6,205 nucleotides of DNA, taken from positions 1 to 6,205 of the forward strand of contig JAGHCS010000055.1 in assembly GCA_021160355.1 (NCBI GenBank), written 5' to 3'. The notes under the pieces are model-generated. The model was not told where the DNA came from. It searched no databases and was given only the letters and a program-made list of their open reading frames with translations. This stretch comes from Candidatus Cloacimonadota bacterium (GTDB taxonomy: Bacteria; Cloacimonadota; Cloacimonadia; JGIOTU-2). A program made the translations under genes and the position numbers. Of this stretch, positions 1 through 6,205 are shown piece by piece (positions within the stretch are counted from its first letter, which is position 1; every line of letters starts with the position of its first letter).

Positions 1-1931
1 ATTTTGTGCAAGGCATCCTGGATGAGCATCTCAGTTTCCGTATCAATATTGGAAGTGGCTTCATCCAGCACAAAAATACTTAGATCCCCTACCAGTACAC
101 GCGCAAAGGCAAGGAGCTGGCGTTGACCTGCCGATAGCACGGAACCACGTTCTTTTGCGTCAGTATTATAGCCCTTTGGAAGTTTTGAAATGAACCTGTC
201 TGCATTAGCATACTTTGCTGCTTGAATGATCTGTTTTTCGGAAATATCATCTCGGAACAATGAAATATTATCGCGAATTTTTCCCGAAAAGATAAATACA
301 TCCTGTTGAACCACACCAATATTGTAGCGCAATTCTTCCAAATTGTAATCTTTGATCGATTTTCCATCAACAAGTATATCACCTTTCTGGAAGGGATAGA
401 ACGAGCTGATTAGTTTTACAAGCGTGGTCTTACCTCCGCCTGTAGATCCAACAAGTGCGACCTTTTCTCCTTTGGCTATCTTAAGATTAATATCTTTGAG
501 CACCCAGTCTTCATTCTTATATGCCATCCATACATTTTTGATTTCGATCTCTCCCTGCAGTCGTTCGGGATGCGAAGGCAACGCAGCATAGTGCTCTTCT
601 TTCTCATCCATAAGTTTGAAAATGCGCTCCAATGCAGCCATTGCAGATTGCAACACATTATATTTCTGACTCAGGTCATGCAACGGATCAAAAAAGCGAT
701 GTACATAGCTGATGAACACGACCAATACACCGAGTGACATCTTGTTCTGTATGATACTTCCACCGCCGAACCAGAGAACAAGTGCAATCGTCAGATGCAC
801 CATAACATCGATAAGTGGTCTGAATATTGCGAAGACATGCATTTGTTTTTTCTCAGCTTCAAAATATTCTTCGGTAACGGACTCGAATTCGGCTTGTTTT
901 TTCTTCTCTTGATGGAAAAGTTGGATGGTTTGAATGCCCGATATATTCTCACTTAAGCTTGCATTAATCTTTGCAAGACGTATGCGCACCATCCGATATA
1001 CCTTGCGAATATCAACCTTGAATTTCAGCATGAAGAAAACCACTAAAGGAAGTACTACAAAGGTGATAAGTGCCAGCTTCCAGTTGATCAGCAGCATGAC
1101 TACAAGTATCGCTACCATCATAAAGATATCTTGTATGAGGGTGATCAAACCCTCCCCGAGCATTTCCGAAAGAGCATTCACATCATTTGTGACTCTCGTG
1201 ACCAACCGCCCAATGGGATTTTTGTCGAAAAAAGACATGGGAAGTTTTTGAAGGTGATTAAAGAGTTTCATTCGCAGGTCATACATTGAATGCATGGCGC
1301 CGTACTGGGTCAGGTATATCTGCACGTAGCTGAAAACAAAGCGCAGTACAAGGAATACAAAAAATATGATCGCAAGTGTTTTTAGTCCGTTAATGTCCCG
1401 TGAACGCAGGATCTTAGTATCATCGACACTGAGTTCCGGCAGGTCTTTTTGTGGAAGGATATAGAAGTTTCCAAAACGTGTAATGAATTGAGGATATTTC
1501 TCTGCAATGCCTGTATTTTTTGCATTGATGGGATATGATGCATATATCTCTTTGCTGATCAGGTTTTCGGAAACAAGCATGTGAAAATGCTTTGGTATTA
1601 ATTTGTCAATATTGTAGCTACGGATAAGGATTTTGCCGTCCTGCTGACTGACCACATACTTTTTATATCGCTTACTGAAATAATCCTTAATTTCAGGGTG
1701 ATTTTCCACAGTGAGGATTTTCAAGGACGGATTGATATATTCATCGATAGCATATTTGGTTAAGTAAGGAATTGCAATAGCGAAAAATGCGACGGCAATG
1801 AGCAGGAAGAATGAGATGATGAAATAGATTTTATAGGGTATGAGGTACTTCAGCAAGCGCTTCATCAGCTTGGAATCGAGTACCTTGCCGCTGTCTTTTT
1901 CTTCTTCGAATGCTGATGAGAATTTCCGCAT
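1..1931 (-). CDS. ABC exporter half-transporter, catalytically competent subunit of a heterodimer (BmrD/YheH/TM288-like), 3' end missing
   Basis: This is a fused membrane and ATPase subunit, probably exporting drugs, lipids or peptides across the inner membrane; the substrate cannot be read from sequence. The frame is open from ATG 1931 to the left edge, giving 643 complete codons. About 55-60 residues, including the H-loop histidine, should lie outside. I see predicted membrane helices near residues 36-56, 184-204, 262-282, 286-303, 373-391 and 399-417, with an insert of about 115 residues (67-182) between the first two. The ATPase domain shows A-loop Y471, Walker A GSTGGGKTT (495-503), Q-loop QQD (542-544), signature LSAGQ (599-603) and Walker B with catalytic E624 in LDEATSNID. 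The signature has Ala for the first Gly, as expected of the partner that completes a degenerate site. The ATG follows the stop of the preceding gene by one base, so translational coupling is likely; a weak GGAA lies 7 bases before it. The family is certain; the BmrD-like assignment is strong. Confidence 0.95.
   Translation of the reverse strand, partial: MRKFSSAFEEEKDSGKVLDSKLMKRLLKYLIPYKIYFIISFFLLIAVAFFAIAIPYLTKYAIDEYINPSLKILTVENHPEIKDYFSKRYKKYVVSQQDGKILIRSYNIDKLIPKHFHMLVSENLISKEIYASYPINAKNTGIAEKYPQFITRFGNFYILPQKDLPELSVDDTKILRSRDINGLKTLAIIFFVFLVLRFVFSYVQIYLTQYGAMHSMYDLRMKLFNHLQKLPMSFFDKNPIGRLVTRVTNDVNALSEMLGEGLITLIQDIFMMVAILVVMLLINWKLALITFVVLPLVVFFMLKFKVDIRKVYRMVRIRLAKINASLSENISGIQTIQLFHQEKKKQAEFESVTEEYFEAEKKQMHVFAIFRPLIDVMVHLTIALVLWFGGGSIIQNKMSLGVLVVFISYVHRFFDPLHDLSQKYNVLQSAMAALERIFKLMDEKEEHYAALPSHPERLQGEIEIKNVWMAYKNEDWVLKDINLKIAKGEKVALVGSTGGGKTTLVKLISSFYPFQKGDILVDGKSIKDYNLEELRYNIGVVQQDVFIFSGKIRDNISLFRDDISEKQIIQAAKYANADRFISKLPKGYNTDAKERGSVLSAGQRQLLAFARVLVGDLSIFVLDEATSNIDTETEMLIQDALHK
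1386..1733 (-). other. Extracytoplasmic insert domain between membrane helices 1 and 2 of the second ABC subunit
   Basis: The segment covers residues 67-182 of the subunit starting at 1931. It lies between two clear hydrophobic helices, where simple ABC exporters have only a short loop; the upstream partner has about 15-20 residues there. It is polar, rich in Lys, Tyr, Ile and Asp, and has no cysteine and no hydrophobic run long enough to cross the membrane. By topology it should face the periplasm or outside. From family knowledge, YheH/BmrD-type subunits are longer than their partners because of an extra segment in the same region, so the insert probably belongs to that subfamily and is not unique. 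I recognise no named fold in it. Confidence 0.75.
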
Positions 1932-1932
1932 A
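1932..1932 (-). promoter_or_regulatory. One-base junction between the two ABC genes (translational coupling)
   Basis: The upstream gene ends with TAA at 1935-1933 and the next ATG is at 1931-1929, leaving one spacer base. The only Shine-Dalgarno-like sequence is a weak GGAA inside the last codons of the upstream gene. Such spacing is typical of subunits made in equal amounts, which fits two halves of one heterodimer. Confidence 0.7.
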
Positions 1933-3678
1933 TTACATTTCCAGTTCTTCTCTTAACTTTTGACGATTATAAATGTCTGTATAAATGCCATTGAGTTTGA
2001 GAAGCGATGCATGGGTTCCCTGCTCTGCCACTTTTCCATCAGAGAGCACGATGATATTATCTGCATGCTGCATGGTAGAAATTCGATGTGCGATCATGAG
2101 GACGGTTTTACTTTTCTGGCTAATTCGAATGTTTTTGAGTATGATCTCCTCAGTTTCAGTATCTACCGAAGAAAACGCGTCATCCAGGACAAGGATTGGA
2201 GCATTCTTGATAAGAGCCCGGGAAAGTGCGAGACGTTGCTTCTGCCCTCCTGAAAGCGATACTCCTCTTTCACCGACTATGGAATCAAATTCCATTTCAA
2301 AATCTTTTACATCATTGTAAAATTGTGATATCTGTGCGATTTCTATGACATCATCCTTTGTCACATTTTCGTTGCCGAACTGTATGTTCTCCTGTACTGA
2401 TGATGCAAAAAGAAAGATATCCTGGGTGACTACAGCGATCGACTGACGGAGTGTTTCCAGGGGAATTTGATAAATTTCATGATCATCGATATATATTTCA
2501 TTTCTGGGTGGATTGAACATACGAGTAAGAAGTTTAACGATCGTGCTTTTACCTTCACCTGTTCTCCCGACGATTGCAAGTGTTTCGCCTGCTTTAATAT
2601 CGACTGTGATATCTCTGAGTACCTGCAAGTCTGTATCAGGATAGGCATAACTGAGATGCTTGAAATTGATGTTTCCCTTTAAGGAAGTTATTGTGTTGTC
2701 CACACACGGTTCATCGATGATCTCCGGCTTCTGGTTCATAATATCTTGAATTCTGTTAAGCGATGCTGTTCCTCGCTGGTACAGGTTTACGATCCAACCC
2801 ACGGCGATCACGGGCCAAATGATGAGGTGAAGATAGCTGTTGAATGCCACGAATTCGCCAATTGTAATCTCACGAAGGATTGTTTTTGTACCTCCAAGAT
2901 AGAGAGTTAAAAGCATGCTGATACCGATAATAGCGAACATCAAAGGGAAAAACATACCCCATATTTTTACCAGTTTTATATTTTGTCCAACAAGATCTTC
3001 TGCAACACTTCCGATACGGTCCTCGTATGCTTTTTCTCGCACAAAAGATTTGATGATACGAACACCGGAAATTGTCTCCTGAACCCTGTCCGAAAGATGC
3101 GCAAAGGTGGTTTGAACATTCTTAAAAAGGCGGTGGACTTTCTTGCCAAAATATATCATTATAAACGTTACTATTGGAAGCGGGATAATAACAAAGAGCG
3201 TCATCTTAACGTTGATGTTACCCATAAGAAGTAATGAAGCGATCGTCACAAAAACTACATCGAATATTAAAACCACACCAATGCCAAAAAGCATTCGTAC
3301 TGCATTGAGGTCATTTGTTGCATACGCCATGAGATCACCGGTATTATGATCCTGAAAGAATCTCGGGGAAAGCTTTTGCAGATGTTCATAATAATCATTG
3401 CGGATTTTCTTTTCTATTTTAAAGGAATTGGTGATAAGAAATATTCTCCACATGTAGCGTAGAACGGCCATAAGGATCGCAAGCCCGAAAATTATCCCTG
3501 AAAACACGAGGATTGTGTTCATGGTGAAGTCAGGTTTGTGGAGATAGTCAATCACATGCTGGATGATCTTTGGCACGATCATTTGAATGATATCAACCAA
3601 GATCAGACAAAATACTCCAACAGCAATGCTTTTCTTATAACGCTTTAAATATGAGATGATCAACTTCAAATTTTTCAT
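1933..3678 (-). CDS. ABC exporter half-transporter, degenerate-site subunit of a heterodimer (BmrC/YheI/TM287-like), complete
   Basis: A complete protein of 581 residues, the usual length for a fused membrane-ATPase half-transporter. It should pair with the product of the next gene as an inner-membrane exporter. Predicted membrane helices lie near residues 17-37, 55-80, 130-152, 156-176, 243-263 and 275-298. The ATPase domain has A-loop Y346, Walker A GRTGEGKST (371-379), Q-loop Q419, signature LSGGQ (475-479), Walker B ILVLDD (495-500), D-loop SSVD (503-506) and H-loop H531. The residue after Walker B is D500 (GAC codon at 2181-2179) where active ATPases have Glu. This Asp is the known mark of the degenerate-site partner in TM287/288, LmrCD and BmrCD. 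The start is ATG 3678, because an in-frame TAA lies just upstream (3684-3682). It begins 26 bases after the TPR gene and has no recognisable Shine-Dalgarno. The family is certain; the substrate is unknown. Confidence 0.97.
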   Translation of the reverse strand: MKNLKLIISYLKRYKKSIAVGVFCLILVDIIQMIVPKIIQHVIDYLHKPDFTMNTILVFSGIIFGLAILMAVLRYMWRIFLITNSFKIEKKIRNDYYEHLQKLSPRFFQDHNTGDLMAYATNDLNAVRMLFGIGVVLIFDVVFVTIASLLLMGNINVKMTLFVIIPLPIVTFIMIYFGKKVHRLFKNVQTTFAHLSDRVQETISGVRIIKSFVREKAYEDRIGSVAEDLVGQNIKLVKIWGMFFPLMFAIIGISMLLTLYLGGTKTILREITIGEFVAFNSYLHLIIWPVIAVGWIVNLYQRGTASLNRIQDIMNQKPEIIDEPCVDNTITSLKGNINFKHLSYAYPDTDLQVLRDITVDIKAGETLAIVGRTGEGKSTIVKLLTRMFNPPRNEIYIDDHEIYQIPLETLRQSIAVVTQDIFLFASSVQENIQFGNENVTKDDVIEIAQISQFYNDVKDFEMEFDSIVGERGVSLSGGQKQRLALSRALIKNAPILVLDDAFSSVDTETEEIILKNIRISQKSKTVLMIAHRISTMQHADNIIVLSDGKVAEQGTHASLLKLNGIYTDIYNRQKLREELEM

Positions 3679-3704
3679 AATTTATGATGCATTTTTGAGG
3701 AGGA
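3679..3704 (-). promoter_or_regulatory. 26-base intergenic spacer without a Shine-Dalgarno sequence
   Basis: The spacer lies between the TGA of the TPR gene (3707-3705) and the ATG of the first ABC gene (3678). Read as mRNA it starts with UCCUCCUC (3704-3697), which resembles the anti-Shine-Dalgarno end of 16S rRNA and not a ribosome-binding site. It then has an A-run and an AU-rich stretch before the start. A five-codon reading frame (Met-His-His-Lys-Leu, ATG at 3692) ends in a TGA that overlaps the ABC start as ATGA. I see no hairpin terminator or promoter, so read-through from the TPR gene is the simplest reading. Whether the mini-frame is translated is unknown. Confidence 0.5.
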
Positions 3705-6205
3705 TCAGGGAAGTGCGTCCAGTAATTTTTTTGCCTCAGCCCCCCAATTGGAGTTTGTACCATAGCGTTCAATAACATTTTTGTAGAAAAGACGGGCTTT
3801 ATCAAATTTCCGAAGCTTTTCGTATGCGATTGCGATTTTGACATTTGCATTAACATACCACTGATCCAGATAACTATAATCGTACACAATTTTGAGGAGT
3901 GTTTCTATTGCCTGGTCATACTCCTTAAGCCCATAATACGATTCCCCTATCCAGTAGATTATCTCGGCTTTAACTTCACTGTCTGTAAATTTATCTTTAA
4001 TTGATTTAAAAAGCTGTATGGCTTTTCTGTATTCTTTATCCATATAATAGCAATATGAGATCTCGAAAATTGTTCGTGGAGTCATTTCCGGTGAACCAAA
4101 GCGGTCTATCAGCATTTGATATGCTTCGATTGCAAGCATCCACTCACCCATAGATTTGCAGGTCAGTGCAAAATTCTCGATCGCCTGCATGGCATAGGTT
4201 CCTTCTGTATCACGCTGAATGACTTTTTGATAATATTCCAACGCTTCCTGAAAATTACCTTCACTGAAGTTCATTGACCCAAGCTTTAGATATACATTAT
4301 TAATGAGATCGGATTCGGGGAAATTTTCAAGTAAAGTAGTCAGGTAGGTTTCTGCTTCTTCAAATTCCTTATTACCCAACGCCATGATCGCCAATTCAAG
4401 ATACGCATCGTCAGCATATTCAGTAGATGCATAATCTTTTATGACTTCTTCAAATAATTTCATTGCTTTCTTTTGATCTAGCTGGGCATAGTAAATTCCC
4501 CGCTCAAGTGCAATGTGTGCTTCAATATCGGTCTTGTCTTTAATAACGGATTTGTAATATTTCTCGAAAGCTTCTGCTTGTTTCCGATTTTTTAATTTAT
4601 AATATGCGACGATTGTATTTTCTGCAATTTGAGACCAATTCAGATAAGAAAAGCTCTCGAAAGGGTCTTTGTAACTTTCGGTAATGTTATAAATTTTTGT
4701 ATAGTTCGTTAAAGCACTGTTCACATCACCCACACGCATATGAAGACCTGCAAGATGTTGAGTATCTATAAGCATTGTATCTTCTGATGTCACCTGGCTG
4801 ATGATCCGTCCGTATTGCAGGATTGCATAACTCAGGTTGCCCTGCGTTTCATAAATACCTGCGAGAATACGCCTGTCTCTACTTGTAAGCGCTTCAATCT
4901 TCATAGAAGCTTCAATAGCTTTATTATACTGACCTTCATCGATATACAGGTTTCGAAGCGTTCGAAGAAGACCATCATCTGGTGCTTTTTCTGCGAGAAC
5001 TGCATAATCCGAGATCGCTTTGACCGGCTCATTCATTGCCAGATAGATGGATGCAAGAAGGTTGAGTGCTTCTATATAATTTTCTTGAACTGTGTAATTT
5101 TGTACATAGTATTCAAAATAGACTGCGCTCTGAGAATAGGATTTAAGTTGATAATACACATCTCCTACATTGTAGAGCAATACAGGATCATTATAGATGG
5201 TTTGTTCGTCTATTTTCTGGTACTGATTCCTCGCAGCAATATATCCATCATTTTTCAGATAAAGATCACCAAGGTAGCGGTAAGCTTCATTTCTGATCGC
5301 AGCATTCTGTGAAAGCTTCGCAGCTTTCTGTAGGTATGTGATGGTCTGTTCTTCATAATTCTCTGATTCTATAAGCGCTTTGCCAAGGTTGAAATATACC
5401 TGCCCTATAAAGGGAAATGTGTTATATGCATCGATGAAGCTGAGGGAAAGCTGTCGCAAACTTGTGAGATAAAGTTCACTTCCGGGTTCATAGATTCTGA
5501 TTTTTAGTGGAATAAGATAGTATTCTGCAAATGCCTTTTCGGGGATTTCGGTATAATCAGTAACGATAGAGTCAAATATCTGTTGTGCTTGTGTTTTGAA
5601 TTTATCAGCATCATCGTCTTCTGCAAGGGTCGCTCTATCTGCCAATTTAAGATATATCTCACCCTTAAGTAAGAGTAGTCCCGGTTCCTTTGAAAAAAGA
5701 GGATCACTCTCTAATAATTGAAGTGCTTTATCAAATTCCTTTAAATCATTGGTATAAATTTTTATCAGAGAGGATATTGTTGCAATGTAATCGTTGTTTC
5801 GGACAAATTGCGCAAAGGATTGAACCAAATTTTCTAATGCGCTACTTTCCTCTTTAACTTTGTATTTCTCAATGTAGTCGAGCATTTTTGATGTTTTATT
5901 TATCTCGGCTGTAGTGAGAGAATGCGTTGCCAGTGCCTTTTTGTAATACAGCGAAGCTTCAATATACTGTTCGAGTTGTTGACTGCAGAATGCAAGATTC
6001 AGATATGTTTTTCCACGTAAATCACTTTCCGGATAGGTCGTTGATATAATTGAGTAATAGTTGATAGCAGCAGAATAATCCTGCTCATAGTTTTGATAAA
6101 GCTCCCCGATTTCAAAATATATTGAATCCACAGCTATGATATGAGGATACTTTTTTATAATATCAAGATATGTTGATATAGCAAGTGGATATTCTTTTTG
6201 ATGAA
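3705..6205 (-). CDS. Very large tetratricopeptide-repeat protein, 5' end missing
   Basis: A protein-interaction scaffold made almost wholly of paired helices; no enzyme motif is visible. The frame is open from the right edge to TGA 3707-3705, giving 832 complete codons. A GTG at 6131 could be taken as the start, but the 24 codons before it are open and already form a repeat (residues 4-13, EYPLAISTYL), so it is almost certainly internal and the true start lies outside. TPR-type units with the A-x-x-x-Y/F pattern recur throughout: about 38 and 37 residues apart at the N-terminal side, less regular in the middle (with an acidic EDDDAD loop near residues 195-200), and regular again at the C-terminus, which ends in AKKLLDALP. 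Tyrosine makes up about 10% of residues. The nearest known style is the YbgF/BamD-like envelope TPR. Signal peptide or lipobox status cannot be judged. It is probably co-transcribed with the exporter genes downstream. Confidence 0.93.
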   Translation of the reverse strand, partial: HQKEYPLAISTYLDIIKKYPHIIAVDSIYFEIGELYQNYEQDYSAAINYYSIISTTYPESDLRGKTYLNLAFCSQQLEQYIEASLYYKKALATHSLTTAEINKTSKMLDYIEKYKVKEESSALENLVQSFAQFVRNNDYIATISSLIKIYTNDLKEFDKALQLLESDPLFSKEPGLLLLKGEIYLKLADRATLAEDDDADKFKTQAQQIFDSIVTDYTEIPEKAFAEYYLIPLKIRIYEPGSELYLTSLRQLSLSFIDAYNTFPFIGQVYFNLGKALIESENYEEQTITYLQKAAKLSQNAAIRNEAYRYLGDLYLKNDGYIAARNQYQKIDEQTIYNDPVLLYNVGDVYYQLKSYSQSAVYFEYYVQNYTVQENYIEALNLLASIYLAMNEPVKAISDYAVLAEKAPDDGLLRTLRNLYIDEGQYNKAIEASMKIEALTSRDRRILAGIYETQGNLSYAILQYGRIISQVTSEDTMLIDTQHLAGLHMRVGDVNSALTNYTKIYNITESYKDPFESFSYLNWSQIAENTIVAYYKLKNRKQAEAFEKYYKSVIKDKTDIEAHIALERGIYYAQLDQKKAMKLFEEVIKDYASTEYADDAYLELAIMALGNKEFEEAETYLTTLLENFPESDLINNVYLKLGSMNFSEGNFQEALEYYQKVIQRDTEGTYAMQAIENFALTCKSMGEWMLAIEAYQMLIDRFGSPEMTPRTIFEISYCYYMDKEYRKAIQLFKSIKDKFTDSEVKAEIIYWIGESYYGLKEYDQAIETLLKIVYDYSYLDQWYVNANVKIAIAYEKLRKFDKARLFYKNVIERYGTNSNWGAEAKKLLDALP
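3708..4472 (-). repeat. C-terminal array of 37-residue TPR units, protein-level tandem repeat
   Basis: Within the TPR protein, units start at 4472, 4361, 4250, 4139, 4028, 3917 and 3803 (read leftwards). The spacing is 111 bases for five steps and 114 for the sixth, and the last unit is a half repeat. Each unit has a small residue and an aromatic in the first helix (KAMKLF, EAETYL, EALEYY, AIEAYQ, AIQLFK, AIETLL, KARLFY). A loop often containing D/F-P/G-S follows, then a second helix with patterns such as YLELAIMAL or YWIGESYYGL. The 37-residue period exceeds the canonical 34 and matches the YbgF/BamD-like class. The copies are strongly diverged at DNA level, so this is not a recent tandem duplication. 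Confidence 0.85.

Noticed and set aside
89..658. Short minus-strand frames at 89-382 and 476-658
   Set aside because: They are alternative frames inside the second ABC gene, whose true frame carries all the ATPase motifs through this region.
712..1251. Two plus-strand frames of 66 and 105 codons
   Set aside because: They are antisense to the membrane domain of the second ABC subunit, whose frame is unbroken and clearly coding.
1..1931. Second ABC gene as a truncated pseudogene because the H-loop is missing
   Set aside because: The frame is open right to the window edge, with no stop or frameshift. The missing part is simply outside the window.
2179..2181. D500 as a sequencing error or inactivating mutation of the catalytic Glu
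   Set aside because: Asp at this place is the normal state for the degenerate-site partner of heterodimeric exporters, and the next gene supplies the matching altered signature.
1960..2320. Two overlapping plus-strand frames of 97 and 111 codons
   Set aside because: Both lie opposite the highly conserved ATPase domain of the first ABC subunit and show no protein-family features.
3635..3889. Minus-strand frame of 84 codons spanning the TPR-ABC junction
   Set aside because: It is out of frame with both flanking genes and overlaps conserved coding sequence of each.
4815..5312. Plus-strand reading frame of 165 codons opposite the TPR gene
   Set aside because: It lies wholly antisense to a well-supported TPR frame. 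Its product is rich in Cys, Ile and Phe with no recognisable domain, as expected of the reverse complement of a Tyr/Glu-rich gene.

Overview
The window is part of one tightly packed minus-strand operon of a bacterium. Read in the direction of transcription (high to low coordinates) it holds three genes: a very long tetratricopeptide-repeat (TPR) protein that enters from the right edge (3705-6205, 5' end missing), a complete ABC exporter half-transporter (1933-3678), and a second ABC exporter half-transporter that leaves through the left edge (1-1931, 3' end missing). Only 27 bases are non-coding (3679-3704 and 1932). I see no promoter, terminator, RNA gene, mobile element or CRISPR array, and nothing credible on the plus strand.

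The two ABC genes look like the two halves of a heterodimeric type IV (ABCB-like) exporter of the TM287/288, LmrCD and BmrCD (YheI/YheH) kind. The first half has Asp where the catalytic Glu after Walker B should be, but keeps a perfect LSGGQ. The second half keeps the Glu but has LSAGQ as its signature. Together these give one degenerate and one consensus ATP site, the usual pattern of that class. The second half also carries an insert of about 115 residues between its first two membrane helices, which should form an extracytoplasmic domain.

The TPR protein is at least 832 residues long and is built from about 37-residue helical repeats of the YbgF/BamD-like type. It is very rich in tyrosine, about 10%. 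Its N-terminus is outside the window, so its location (cytoplasm, periplasm or lipoprotein) cannot be read. It lies 26 bases upstream of the exporter, so co-transcription is likely. A functional link is a hypothesis only.

Organism: moderately AT-rich, with weak or absent Shine-Dalgarno sequences before both internal starts and a large envelope-style TPR protein. This fits a Gram-negative-type lineage, perhaps of the FCB group or a related candidate phylum such as Cloacimonadota. That is a low-confidence guess. The window is mostly ordinary. The points worth following are the TPR-exporter linkage, the extracytoplasmic insert and the odd intergenic spacer.
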